From Azoarcus sp. CIB (lineage in GTDB: Bacteria; Pseudomonadota; Gammaproteobacteria; Burkholderiales; Rhodocyclaceae), in the NCBI RefSeq assembly GCF_001190925.1, contig NZ_CP011072.1, positions 2,728,001-2,792,000 on the forward strand: 64,000 nt of DNA, read 5' to 3'. Below the pieces are notes generated by a model. That model had not been told where the DNA came from, ran no database searches, and saw only the letters and a program-made list of their open reading frames with translations. The stretch's first letter is position 1, and each line of letters opens with the position of its first letter. The position numbers and the translations under genes were made by a program. This document shows positions 17,614 to 25,878 of the stretch, one piece after another.

Positions 17614-18803
17614 TGTTCGACCGAATCTTTGAGAAGGACGTCGCCATCACCGGTGTCGGCCAGTCCGCGGTGGGACGCCCGGTTGCACGATCGGGCATGC
17701 GACTCACGCTGGACGCTTGCCTCGAAGCGATCGCCGACGCGGGACTCAAGCGCGCGGACATCGACGGCGTGGCGTGTTGGCCGGGCGACAACAACAATGG
17801 CGATGCCTTCTCGCCCGTCGGCCCCAACGCGCTGATCGGCACCCTCGGCCTCCAGGTCAACTGGTACGGAGGGGGCTACGAAGGCCCCGGACCGCTCGCA
17901 GGCATCATCAACGGCGCGATGGCGATCGCATCCGGCCTGTGCCGCCACGTGCTGGTCTTCCGCACCATCACGGAGGCGAGCCGCCGCAAGGTCGACAAGA
18001 ATGCCAGCGCCCTGACGAACAAGACGATCGGACGCGACAGCAGCTTCTTCTGGCAGTGGTACACGCCATTCAATGTGCTCTCCGCGATCAACCTCATGGC
18101 GCTCTACACCCAGCGCCACTTTCACGAATACGGCACGACGCCCGAACAACTCGCCCAGATCGCCCTCACCTGTCGCACCAACGCCGCGCTGAACCCCAAG
18201 GCGATCTACCGGACGCCGCTCTCGCTCGATGACTACTTCGCCTCGCGCATGATCTCGACTCCCCTGCGCATGCTCGACTGCGACGTCCATTGCGACGCCT
18301 CGACCGCGATCATCCTTTCGCGTGCCGACGTCGCCAAGGACGGGCCGAATCCACCAATCCGCCTCGAAGCGATCGGTGCCGCCCTGCACCAGCCCTGGTC
18401 GTGGGACCAGATCGACCTCACCGCGACTGCCGCGCGCGATGTCGGCGAAATGATGTGGGCGCGCACCGATCTCAAGCCCAAGGACGTCGGCTCAGCCCAG
18501 CTCTACGATGGATTCTCGATCCTCACGATGATCTGGCTCGAAGCGCTCGGGCTATGCCCGCGCGGCGAAAGCGGCCGCTTCGTCGAAGGTGGCCACCGCA
18601 TCGCCCGCGACGGCCAGTTGCCGATCAATACCAACGGCGGCCAGCTCTCCGGTGGACGCACGCACGGTCTGGGCTACGTTCATGAAGCCTGCTCGCAGCT
18701 GTGGGGACGCGCGGGCGAACGACAGATCGCGCCCCATCACGTTTCAGTGGTTGCGGCAGGCGGTGGACCGCTGGGCGGCAGTGTGTTGCTGGTCCGTGAC
18801 TGA
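17610..18803 (+). CDS. SCPx-type thiolase / lipid-transfer aldolase-like protein
   Basis: The 397-residue protein has a thiolase fold and the C-terminal block NTNGGQLSGGRTHG with the conserved histidine. The usual nucleophilic cysteine region reads VNWYGGGYEGPGP, with no cysteine. That is the pattern of Ltp2-like retro-aldolases and non-thiolytic relatives rather than true thiolases. The ATG at 17610 overlaps the DUF35 stop codon (ATGA); a second ATG follows directly. With the DUF35 partner it probably forms a complex that splits a hydroxyacyl-CoA or removes an acyl side chain. The exact reaction is inferred. Confidence 0.88.
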   Translation: MMFDRIFEKDVAITGVGQSAVGRPVARSGMRLTLDACLEAIADAGLKRADIDGVACWPGDNNNGDAFSPVGPNALIGTLGLQVNWYGGGYEGPGPLAGIINGAMAIASGLCRHVLVFRTITEASRRKVDKNASALTNKTIGRDSSFFWQWYTPFNVLSAINLMALYTQRHFHEYGTTPEQLAQIALTCRTNAALNPKAIYRTPLSLDDYFASRMISTPLRMLDCDVHCDASTAIILSRADVAKDGPNPPIRLEAIGAALHQPWSWDQIDLTATAARDVGEMMWARTDLKPKDVGSAQLYDGFSILTMIWLEALGLCPRGESGRFVEGGHRIARDGQLPINTNGGQLSGGRTHGLGYVHEACSQLWGRAGERQIAPHHVSVVAAGGGPLGGSVLLVRD

Positions 18804-18877
18804 GCCCGGCCACGGTCGCAGGCAGATTCCTTCACAATCAGATTTACTGTCCAGTTTTCGACTATTCGGAGGGGAGC

Positions 18878-19747
18878 ATGGCGATAAGAACACTCGTGAT
18901 GGGACTGTTCGTTCTTGCGAGCACCTGGCTGCCGCCGGCAAGCGCGGCCGAAGCGGTTTCGGGTAGCCCGGTGTCAGCACCGGATTCCGCCACGCGCGCG
19001 CAGGCATTGCTGGAGAAGGCCACCGCCCGACTTCGTGCCGTCGGCGACCGGGCACTGGCGGAATTCGGCCGGCAGGGCGACTTCATCGACCGTGAGCTCT
19101 ATGTGTACGTGCTCGACATGGACGGCACCATGCTGACGAGCGGGGGCTCGTCCACGACCCTGGTCGGCCGCAAGGTTTCCGAGATGCGCGACGCCAGCGG
19201 AAAGGCTTTCTTCGCGGAGATGCTGAACAAGGCGCGTGCCGATGGCCGCGGCGAAGTGGAGTACCGCTGGGTCAACTGGACCGACAACACTGTTCAGCGC
19301 AAGCATGCGTTCTTCGAGAAGGTCGGCGAACGAGTGGTCGCGGTCGGTTACTACATCAGCCGCTCGTCCCCGGACCAGGCGCAGGCCTTCCTGGAACAGG
19401 CCGTTGCGGCGATGAAGGCCGCGCCCGCCAGCGCAATTGCCGAATTCAACCGCATCGAAGGCCGCTTCGTGCGGGACGATCTCTACGTGTTCGTAATCGA
19501 CCGGAAATCGGGACGCTTCGTCGCCCACGGCACGATGCCGCGCCTGGTCGGCTCCGACGGCCGGGACCTGTACGACCAGGCCGGCACGCCCATCGTTCGC
19601 AAGATGCTCGAGCAGACCGCGAACCGACCGCGAGGCGAACTCGACTACCTGTGGAAAAACCCGGTCACGAAAAGAACAGAGGAAAAGCACACGCTGTTCG
19701 AAGTCGTCGGCGACCACATCGTCGCGGTGGGCTACTTCAAACCCTGA
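18878..19747 (+). CDS. Exported protein with two tandem single-Cache-like domains
   Basis: The 289-residue protein has a signal peptide ending in ASAAEA near residue 25. It then has two similar halves, each with a long helix (ALLEKATARLRAVGDRALAEF; FLEQAVAAMKAAPASAIAEF) followed by a sheet region with YVYVLDMDG or YVFVIDRKSG and a final GYY/GYF strand. This is the layout of soluble Cache (sCache) ligand-binding domains, normally part of chemoreceptors or kinases. Here it stands alone with no transmitter, so it is probably a periplasmic binding protein. GGAGGGGAGC precedes the ATG. Its ligand may be the pathway substrate. Confidence 0.82.
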   Translation: MAIRTLVMGLFVLASTWLPPASAAEAVSGSPVSAPDSATRAQALLEKATARLRAVGDRALAEFGRQGDFIDRELYVYVLDMDGTMLTSGGSSTTLVGRKVSEMRDASGKAFFAEMLNKARADGRGEVEYRWVNWTDNTVQRKHAFFEKVGERVVAVGYYISRSSPDQAQAFLEQAVAAMKAAPASAIAEFNRIEGRFVRDDLYVFVIDRKSGRFVAHGTMPRLVGSDGRDLYDQAGTPIVRKMLEQTANRPRGELDYLWKNPVTKRTEEKHTLFEVVGDHIVAVGYFKP

Positions 19748-19817
19748 GGGCCATTTCCCCTTGTCCTAAGCGCGCCCGGCTGTCGCCTTTTCGTCGTCGC
19801 CGTAGTATTCTGCGGAC

Positions 19818-19858
19818 AGAATTTAATTCTAATACGCAAACACAAAACCGTTTTGCGT
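19818..19858. promoter_or_regulatory. Two inverted repeats upstream of iclR-type gene
   Basis: Two symmetric words lie in the 232-base gap before the IclR-family gene. One is AGAATTTAATTCT (19818-19830), a palindrome around one central base. The other is ACGCAAA (19834-19840) with its complement TTTGCGT (19852-19858). Such adjacent symmetric sites are typical of autoregulated promoters, but which protein binds is not known. Confidence 0.4.
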
Positions 19859-19979
19859 GCAGATTCTCCGGCTCACGGATGGACACCCTTCCTAAGGCGC
19901 CTCGCCTAGGGCGCACGCGAGGAAGACGTCTCCCGCTTGCCGACCGGGACGCCTGCACGACGGACGGAGGAGACAAGGG

Positions 19980-20768
19980 ATGGACACGACACAAGAGGAT
20001 GAAACCGAGGGCCGGTCTTCAAGCGGGGTCACCGTCAAGCCTGTCGTCAATGCGGTGCGGATCCTGCGCTTTCTGACGGAGACCGACACCCCGGAGCGCG
20101 CGGCGGACATCGCCCGGCAGTTGTCGATCAACCCCAGTACCTGCTTCAACATCCTGCGCACACTGGCCGCCGAGGACATGGTTGCTTTCGATCCCGCGTC
20201 GAAGACCTATTCGCCCGGCCTGGGGCTCGCCAAACTCGTAGGACACCTCGTAACACAAGGCCAGCGGCTCGATATCGCGCGCCCACTCCTGCAACAATTC
20301 GCCGCCCGCTTCCATGTCACGGTCACCCTGTGGCGCCAGATGGGATACGACCGCATCGTGCTGGTGAGTTCCGAGGCAAGCCCGAGCGATCTGCGCATCG
20401 ACATGGCGATCGGTCAGCGCCTGCCCATCTTCATGGGCGCCAGCGGCAGACTGTTCGCGGCGGAGGTGGATCTCGACCCGACCGCGATGCGCGCCGCATT
20501 CGACAAGATCCGCTGGGCCCGACCGCTGGAGTTCGACGAGTACTGCCAGCAGGTGCAGTTCGCCAGGGAACACCAGTGGGCGATCGATGACGGCTACTTT
20601 TCCGCCGGCATCATGGCTATCGCGGCCCCCGTGCGCGATCGCGCCGGTGCCATTGCCTTTGCCGTATCGGCGGTGATGTTCCGGGGCCAGTACATCGGGG
20701 CCGACGCGGACAAGCTCGGGGGCGAGGTGCGCAAACTCGCGGACAAGCTGTCGAACCTGTTGTTTTGA
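19980..20768 (+). CDS. IclR family transcriptional regulator
   Basis: The 262-residue protein has an N-terminal winged helix-turn-helix (RAADIARQLSINPSTCFNIL region, about residues 41-60) and a C-terminal IclR effector domain. GGAGGAGACAAGGG precedes the ATG. IclR proteins often control aromatic-acid catabolism and sense the substrate or a ring-cleavage product. It lies upstream of the ferredoxin/SDR/extradiol dioxygenase set on the same strand, which is a plausible target together with its own promoter. Confidence 0.92.
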   Translation: MDTTQEDETEGRSSSGVTVKPVVNAVRILRFLTETDTPERAADIARQLSINPSTCFNILRTLAAEDMVAFDPASKTYSPGLGLAKLVGHLVTQGQRLDIARPLLQQFAARFHVTVTLWRQMGYDRIVLVSSEASPSDLRIDMAIGQRLPIFMGASGRLFAAEVDLDPTAMRAAFDKIRWARPLEFDEYCQQVQFAREHQWAIDDGYFSAGIMAIAAPVRDRAGAIAFAVSAVMFRGQYIGADADKLGGEVRKLADKLSNLLF

Positions 20769-20837
20769 GGGTCGTCGCGAGGGCTGCCGGCGGTCATTGA
20801 ACAACCCTTTTTGCGGCCCCGCGACACGCCCCGCAAA

Positions 20838-20870
20838 AATAGTGACACTTTTTCGTTTTCTGTGCATAAT
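20838..20870. promoter_or_regulatory. Site D: operator-like site before ferredoxin gene
   Basis: The 19-base segment 20845-20863 reads ACACTT-N7-TTCTGT, matching site B at 13 of 19 positions with the same spacing. It lies about 55 bases before the ferredoxin start. It is weaker than sites A and B but placed where a promoter operator would be. Confidence 0.45.
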
Positions 20871-20915
20871 CATCTCGCAGGCCTCGATGGCCCCGAGCAG
20901 ATGAGGAGACACGCC

Positions 20916-21140
20916 ATGAGCGAACAGAACGAAAAACTTCACAAGGTTATTGTCGATCGCAGCCGCTGCTGCGGTTACGGATTGTGCGCGGCCCTGTGCC
21001 CCGACGTGTACAAGCTGGACGGCGACGGCATCGTCTATCTCGACAGCGAGTTCGTCCCCGCCGGCCAGGAAGAGGCCGCGATCGAGGGGGCTGCCGCCTG
21101 CCCCGCCGAGGCGATCCGTGTCGAAGCACCGGGCGCCTGA
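20916..21140 (+). CDS. Small ferredoxin, probable [3Fe-4S] type
   Basis: The 74-residue protein has cysteines 18 and 19, Cys24, Cys28 and a distal CPAEAI cysteine. The CX5CX3CP spacing lacks the middle cysteine of a [4Fe-4S] motif and resembles ferredoxins that serve cytochromes P450. No P450 gene is in the window, so its partner may be encoded elsewhere or it may serve another oxygenase. GAGGAGACACGCC precedes the ATG; an in-frame ATG at 20811 would run through site D and is rejected. Confidence 0.85.
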   Translation: MSEQNEKLHKVIVDRSRCCGYGLCAALCPDVYKLDGDGIVYLDSEFVPAGQEEAAIEGAAACPAEAIRVEAPGA

Positions 21141-21200
21141 GCTCTTCGCCGGACTGGTAGCGCGAAAAGCGCTGGAACCGCCCACTTCGCGGAGATCCGA

Positions 21201-21959
21201 ATGAATCGTCTTGAAGGAAAAGTAGCGCTGATCACCGGCACCGGCGGCGGTCAGGGTCGTGTCGCAGCCTTGCGCTTCGCGCGCGAGGGCGCCGTGGTGG
21301 TGGGTTGCGATACGGATGCCGCGGCCCACGCCGAAACGCGCCGGCTGGTCGAGGCCGAAGGATTCGAGTTGCACGGCTCCGCCCCGGTGGACCTCGGCGA
21401 CCACGAACAGGCCCGCACCTGGGTCGAGTCCGCGGCGGAACAGTTCGGGCGCATCGACGTTCTCTACAACAACGCATCGGCCGCGCGTTTCGGACCGGTG
21501 GCGGAATTTTCGATCGTTGACTGGCACTACACGATCCGGAACGAGATCGACCTTATCTTCTACACGACCAAATACGCGTGGAAGCACCTTGCCGTGCGCG
21601 GTGGCGTGATCATCAACATCGCCTCGACCGCCGCCTGGGGCGGCTCAAAGGTTGCAGGCATCAGCGCCCACTGCGCCGCCAAGGGTGCGGTCGTCTCCTT
21701 TACCCGCCAGCTGGCGGTCGAAGGGGCGCCGGTCGGCATACGCGCGGTCAGCATCAGTCCGGGCTTCGTGAAGACCCCCGGCACCGCGGCCTTCGTCGAG
21801 AACCCCGTCACCCGCCGGGCGCTACTCGATGGCGTGCTGCAGAATCGGCCGGGGGAACCCGAGGAAGTCGTGTCGCTGGCCCTGTACGTGGCCTCGGACG
21901 AAGCCGCCTTCATGACCGGTTCGGACCTCGTCATCGACGGGGGGCTGCTCGCAATCTGA
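21201..21959 (+). CDS. SDR-family oxidoreductase with His in place of catalytic Tyr
   Basis: The 252-residue protein has a TGTGGGQG cofactor motif and the serine of NIASTAA. The expected YxxxK reads HCAAK (in SAHCAAKGAVV): the lysine is kept, but the tyrosine codon has become a histidine CAC. Activity may be altered or the enzyme may use another acid/base. It starts 60 bases after the ferredoxin gene, preceded by GGAGATCCGA, and lies upstream of the extradiol dioxygenase gene. In sequence context it would be the candidate dihydrodiol dehydrogenase. Confidence 0.88.
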   Translation: MNRLEGKVALITGTGGGQGRVAALRFAREGAVVVGCDTDAAAHAETRRLVEAEGFELHGSAPVDLGDHEQARTWVESAAEQFGRIDVLYNNASAARFGPVAEFSIVDWHYTIRNEIDLIFYTTKYAWKHLAVRGGVIINIASTAAWGGSKVAGISAHCAAKGAVVSFTRQLAVEGAPVGIRAVSISPGFVKTPGTAAFVENPVTRRALLDGVLQNRPGEPEEVVSLALYVASDEAAFMTGSDLVIDGGLLAI

Positions 21960-22089
21960 GCACGAGCCCGAAAGTTCGTAACCCAACAGTGAGCGAACGG
22001 ACGTCGTGCCCCTGCGGCACAGTCCGAAGTCTGCGCAAAGCGCGGTGCAAATCGCGGGCGCAGGTCGCTCAAAACAGGAGGAAGACAGC

Positions 22090-23031
22090 ATGGACATCAT
22101 CGGTATCGGCTACCTGGGGTTCGAATCGGCGAACCTCGATGCCTGGCGCGAATATGGCCCGAAGGTCATGGGCTTTCAGATCGGGACATCCCCGACTGCG
22201 GATCCGGACACCCTCTACTTCAAGCTCGATGACCGTCGTCATCGGCTCGCATTCCATCCGGGCAAGATCGACCGCCTCGCTTACATCGGCTGGGAAGCCA
22301 AGGGCAAGCTGGAGTTTCACGCCGCCGTCGAGCGCTTCCGCAGCCATGGTGTCGAGGTCAGCTTCGGCGATCCGGAACTGTGCGACAAACGCGGCGTGAA
22401 GGAGCTGATCCGTTTCCGTGACCCGGTCGGATACCAGCACGAGCTGTTCTATGCCCAGAAATGGAGCCCGCGCTCCTTCGTGCCGGGCCGTCCGCACGGC
22501 GGATTCGTCTGCGGCGAACGGGGCGTGGGCCACATCGTCGTGATCACGCCCGAATACACGCCCGAACTCGAACACTTCCTCACCGGCATCATGGGCATGC
22601 ACTGGTACGGCTCGGGCGCCGGCAAGGGCAAGACGGGGTTCTTCCGCTCCAGGCTCAACGACAAGACGAGCCACGACATCGCTTACGGTTTCGGCCCGGG
22701 CAAGGCCGGCGTGCAGCACATCGGCCTCTTCGTGCGCTCGGTTCGCGACGTCGGCGAAACCTACGATCTGGTCAGAAAGAACGGGCTGCAGATGATGATG
22801 ACGCTGGGACAGCATTCGCAGGACCCGCACATGTCCTTCTATCACTTCACGCCGTCCGGCTTCGCGATCGAATGCATCACCGAACTCGAACCCTGGCACG
22901 ATGACGGCTTCGAACTCAATCCGGAGCAGCTCTCTACCTGGGGTCATGAGATCGTCGGACCCATCCTCGGCCCCAGCGTGCGCACACCGGAGGAGGTCTT
23001 CGACTCCGAGGTTCTCCACGCGAAGGGCTGA
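22090..23031 (+). CDS. Type I extradiol (meta-cleavage) dioxygenase, VOC family
   Basis: The 313-residue protein has two VOC modules as in 2,3-dihydroxybiphenyl 1,2-dioxygenase. The iron ligands are visible in the second half: His148 (GVGHIVV), His210 (GVQHIGL) and Glu261 (FAIECIT). It should open a catechol ring next to the hydroxyl groups using Fe(II) and oxygen. The start at 22090 follows AGGAGGAAGACAGC; upstream in-frame codons are intergenic. This is the only clear ring-cleavage enzyme in the window. Confidence 0.93.
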   Translation: MDIIGIGYLGFESANLDAWREYGPKVMGFQIGTSPTADPDTLYFKLDDRRHRLAFHPGKIDRLAYIGWEAKGKLEFHAAVERFRSHGVEVSFGDPELCDKRGVKELIRFRDPVGYQHELFYAQKWSPRSFVPGRPHGGFVCGERGVGHIVVITPEYTPELEHFLTGIMGMHWYGSGAGKGKTGFFRSRLNDKTSHDIAYGFGPGKAGVQHIGLFVRSVRDVGETYDLVRKNGLQMMMTLGQHSQDPHMSFYHFTPSGFAIECITELEPWHDDGFELNPEQLSTWGHEIVGPILGPSVRTPEEVFDSEVLHAKG

Positions 23032-23145
23032 GTGACCGCTAGCGCACCAGCCGAACCGGGTTCCGCACTGCGCGCGCCGGTTGCGGCGCCGGCCGCTACC
23101 GCGCACCCTATCGACATCATCTGAATGCAGCCACCGGAGCACGCG

Positions 23146-24198
23146 ATGTACAGCCATATCCTCGTTCCGACCGACGGTACCCATCTCGCCAGCCAGACGA
23201 TCTCTCAGGCCGTCCAGTTCGCCCGCAGCGTGGGGGCGCGCATCACGTTCTTCTATGCCGATCCGGATGCCGGCGCCTCTCTGACCGACGACGGTGCGCT
23301 GATCCACCTTCTCGACCCCGGCCTGTATCAGGACGACTTCGGCGGGCGCGCCCGCGAGATCCTCGCCAAGGCCGAGGTGTCGGCGCGCGCGGGCGACATC
23401 GACTGCGAGTGCGTGACCCGGCGGAGCAACCGGCCGCACGAGGCCATTCTCGCCGCCGCGAAGGAACTGGGCTGCGACCTGATCTTCATGGCATCGCACG
23501 GGCCGCGCAGCATTGGCGGCGTCATGCTCGCCTCGGAAACGCTCAAGGTGCTAGCTGGTAGCCGCATCCCGGTACTCGTGTCGTCGGTCGAAAAGAATGA
23601 CCCGAACCCGGCGATGACGAAGGTCTGCGCGATCATCAAGGACGAGCACCGCTCGATCGCGGTAGTGTCCTACGGCATGCGGATGCTCGCTGGCGGACTG
23701 CGCGACGGCAAACCTGCGGATATCGGCCTGCTCGACGGCATGCTCACCTACCTCGACGAGTTCCCGGCCAAACTGCACCATCCAAAGGAAGATGCCTACC
23801 TCTTCGCGGCACTCAGGAGGCGCACGACGTCGCTCGACCAGGTCATCGACGATCTGCAACAGGAGCATCTGGATGGCGACCGACAACTTGCTGCCCTGCG
23901 CGCGGCCGTCGCCCACTATCAGGCGTCCCCCGACCCCGACGCAGAAACGCTCGCAAGCGCCATCGACGCCTTCGCCCTCGGGCAGCTCAGGCATATCGCA
24001 CTCGAGGAGCGGGCGATCATCCCGGGCGCCTGCGACCACCTCGCGGAACAGGACTGGAAGGAGATCGTGGCGGCCTTCGGACCGAACGGCGACGCGCGCT
24101 TCAACCATCGCGAACGCGAGACCTACCGACGCCTGTATTCGCGAATTGCCAACCTGCACCAGACGCTGCCCCGCATGAGCACGCCCGGCCAGTCATGA
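23146..24198 (+). CDS. Universal stress protein - hemerythrin (HHE) fusion
   Basis: The 350-residue protein has an N-terminal universal stress (UspA) domain, beginning ILVPTDGT and running to about residue 145. A C-terminal hemerythrin-like bundle follows, with candidate iron ligands in LHHPKEDAYLF and RHIALEERAIIP. HHE proteins bind a di-iron centre and sense or handle oxygen or NO. The fusion suggests a stress protein that responds to oxygen or oxidative chemistry, fitting a gene downstream of an oxygen-dependent dioxygenase. GGAG precedes the ATG at 23146. Confidence 0.88.
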   Translation: MYSHILVPTDGTHLASQTISQAVQFARSVGARITFFYADPDAGASLTDDGALIHLLDPGLYQDDFGGRAREILAKAEVSARAGDIDCECVTRRSNRPHEAILAAAKELGCDLIFMASHGPRSIGGVMLASETLKVLAGSRIPVLVSSVEKNDPNPAMTKVCAIIKDEHRSIAVVSYGMRMLAGGLRDGKPADIGLLDGMLTYLDEFPAKLHHPKEDAYLFAALRRRTTSLDQVIDDLQQEHLDGDRQLAALRAAVAHYQASPDPDAETLASAIDAFALGQLRHIALEERAIIPGACDHLAEQDWKEIVAAFGPNGDARFNHRERETYRRLYSRIANLHQTLPRMSTPGQS

Positions 24199-24217
24199 CG
24201 CCGCCGGTGCCCCGCCC

Positions 24218-25804
24218 GTGAGTGTCGAGCGCAATGCCACGGGTGCGTGGGCACCTCTCCTCCATCGGCCGTTTCGCGCGCTGTGGATCGCGGCGATCGC
24301 GGTCAACCTGTCGATGTGGATGCAGAACATCGGCGCCGCCTGGATGATGACCGAACTGCGGCCCGATTCGCCGCTCATGGTGTCCTTGGTCCAGACGGCG
24401 ATGGCGCTGCCGGCCTTTCTGCTCGGGCTCCCGAGCGGCGTGATCGCCGATCTGGTCAACCGCAGGCGCCTCCTTCTGATCACCCAGACCTGTTCCCTCG
24501 CATGCGCCTGCCTGCTCGCAGCCACGGCCCTGGCTGGCGGCATCGGCGCCTGGCTGCTCCTCGGCCTCACCTTCGCGCTCGGGTGCAGCAACGCGTTCGG
24601 CATGGCGGCGTGGATTGCCGCCAACATCGACAGCGCGCCGAAGGGGCAGATACCGGCAGCGATCGCCCTGTCCACGGTCACGCCCAACATCGCGCGCGTC
24701 GTGGGACCGGCCGCCGCGGGGGCACTGATCGCATTCGCGGGCGTCCCGACGCTGTTCGTCGTGGTCGCGGTCGGTTTCTTGATCTCACTGGGGCTGCTGC
24801 GCGCCCTGCCCGACACGGATCTGCGGCCCGGCCTGCCGCCCGAGCGGCTGTGGAGCGGCATCCGCAGCGGCGTACGTTACATGCAGCATTCCGCGCAGCT
24901 GCGGCTCGCGCTGCGACTGGTCTTCGCTTTCGTGACCGCAGGCAGCGCGATCTGGGCATTGCTGCCACTCGTCGCCCGTGACCAGCTCGGGCTCGCTGCA
25001 GGCGGGTTCAGCCTGCTCCTCGGCAGTCTCGGCGCGGGCGCAGTTATCGCGGCATTACAGGTCACCCGACTGTATCGTCGTTTCTCCGTGCGCCGCATCG
25101 TGACCGGCGGCGGCCTGTTGTTCATGGCCGTCACGGCGCTGATTCCGGTGGTACACAATCTCTTTGTCATGAGTGCACTGCTCTTCGTCGGAGGAATGGC
25201 GTGGATGGCTGTCAATACCACCACCGGGACCGTGATCCAGACCTCCGCCGCAGCCTGGGTACGTGCTCGCGTTGCGTCGGTATACCTGCTCGTCATCATG
25301 GGGGCGATGGCAGCGGGCGGCGTATTGTGGGGCGCGATCGCCGAACGCATGGGCGTCGGGGCAAGCCTGTGGATTGCTGCCGGATCGATTGCGGCCGGGC
25401 TGATGCTGACCGGACGAGCTCGCATGCAAATGGGATCGGAGTCCGATTTCAGCGTCGCCGACACGCAGGAAACGGGGCCCGCTGCCAGCCCGGCCGACCA
25501 TGAGCAGGGACCGGTTGCGGTCGAAATCACTTACCACGTGCCGGCCGAGCGGCATGAGGAGTTCGTGCGCGCGGCCCACGAACTCGGCATCTCACGCCGA
25601 CGAAACGGGGCGATCGCCTGGCGCCTCTATAGGGATCTCGAACACACGGATTGTCTTGCCGAACGCTTCCTGGTGGACTCGTGGCTCGACTACCTGCGCC
25701 AGCGCGACCGTGTCACTCGGCAGGACCGCGACATCGAGCGCCGCCTGGAGGCCCTCACCACGGACGGGAACTCGCGCACACGCCGCTTCATTGCGGAAGC
25801 GTGA
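24218..25804 (+). CDS. MFS transporter fused to a C-terminal ABM-like domain
   Basis: The 528-residue protein begins with a GTG codon; an ATG at 24195 leads to a stop after eight codons. Residues 1-400 form an MFS transporter of the enterobactin-exporter-like (MFS_3) type. After a linker, residues about 430-520 (AVEITYHVPAERHEEFVRAA) look like an antibiotic-biosynthesis-monooxygenase-type ferredoxin fold. MFS_3-ABM fusions are known in bacterial genomes but their function is unclear. An efflux role for a toxic intermediate is plausible. The gene starts 19 bases after the USP-HHE gene. Confidence 0.85.
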   Translation: MSVERNATGAWAPLLHRPFRALWIAAIAVNLSMWMQNIGAAWMMTELRPDSPLMVSLVQTAMALPAFLLGLPSGVIADLVNRRRLLLITQTCSLACACLLAATALAGGIGAWLLLGLTFALGCSNAFGMAAWIAANIDSAPKGQIPAAIALSTVTPNIARVVGPAAAGALIAFAGVPTLFVVVAVGFLISLGLLRALPDTDLRPGLPPERLWSGIRSGVRYMQHSAQLRLALRLVFAFVTAGSAIWALLPLVARDQLGLAAGGFSLLLGSLGAGAVIAALQVTRLYRRFSVRRIVTGGGLLFMAVTALIPVVHNLFVMSALLFVGGMAWMAVNTTTGTVIQTSAAAWVRARVASVYLLVIMGAMAAGGVLWGAIAERMGVGASLWIAAGSIAAGLMLTGRARMQMGSESDFSVADTQETGPAASPADHEQGPVAVEITYHVPAERHEEFVRAAHELGISRRRNGAIAWRLYRDLEHTDCLAERFLVDSWLDYLRQRDRVTRQDRDIERRLEALTTDGNSRTRRFIAEA

Positions 25805-25878
25805 CGCCTGAAAGCGGTCGCAAGGACCTTCCGCAGCGTTCCGGCGCGGCCGGGGACGCATTGACGTCCCCTCTACAC

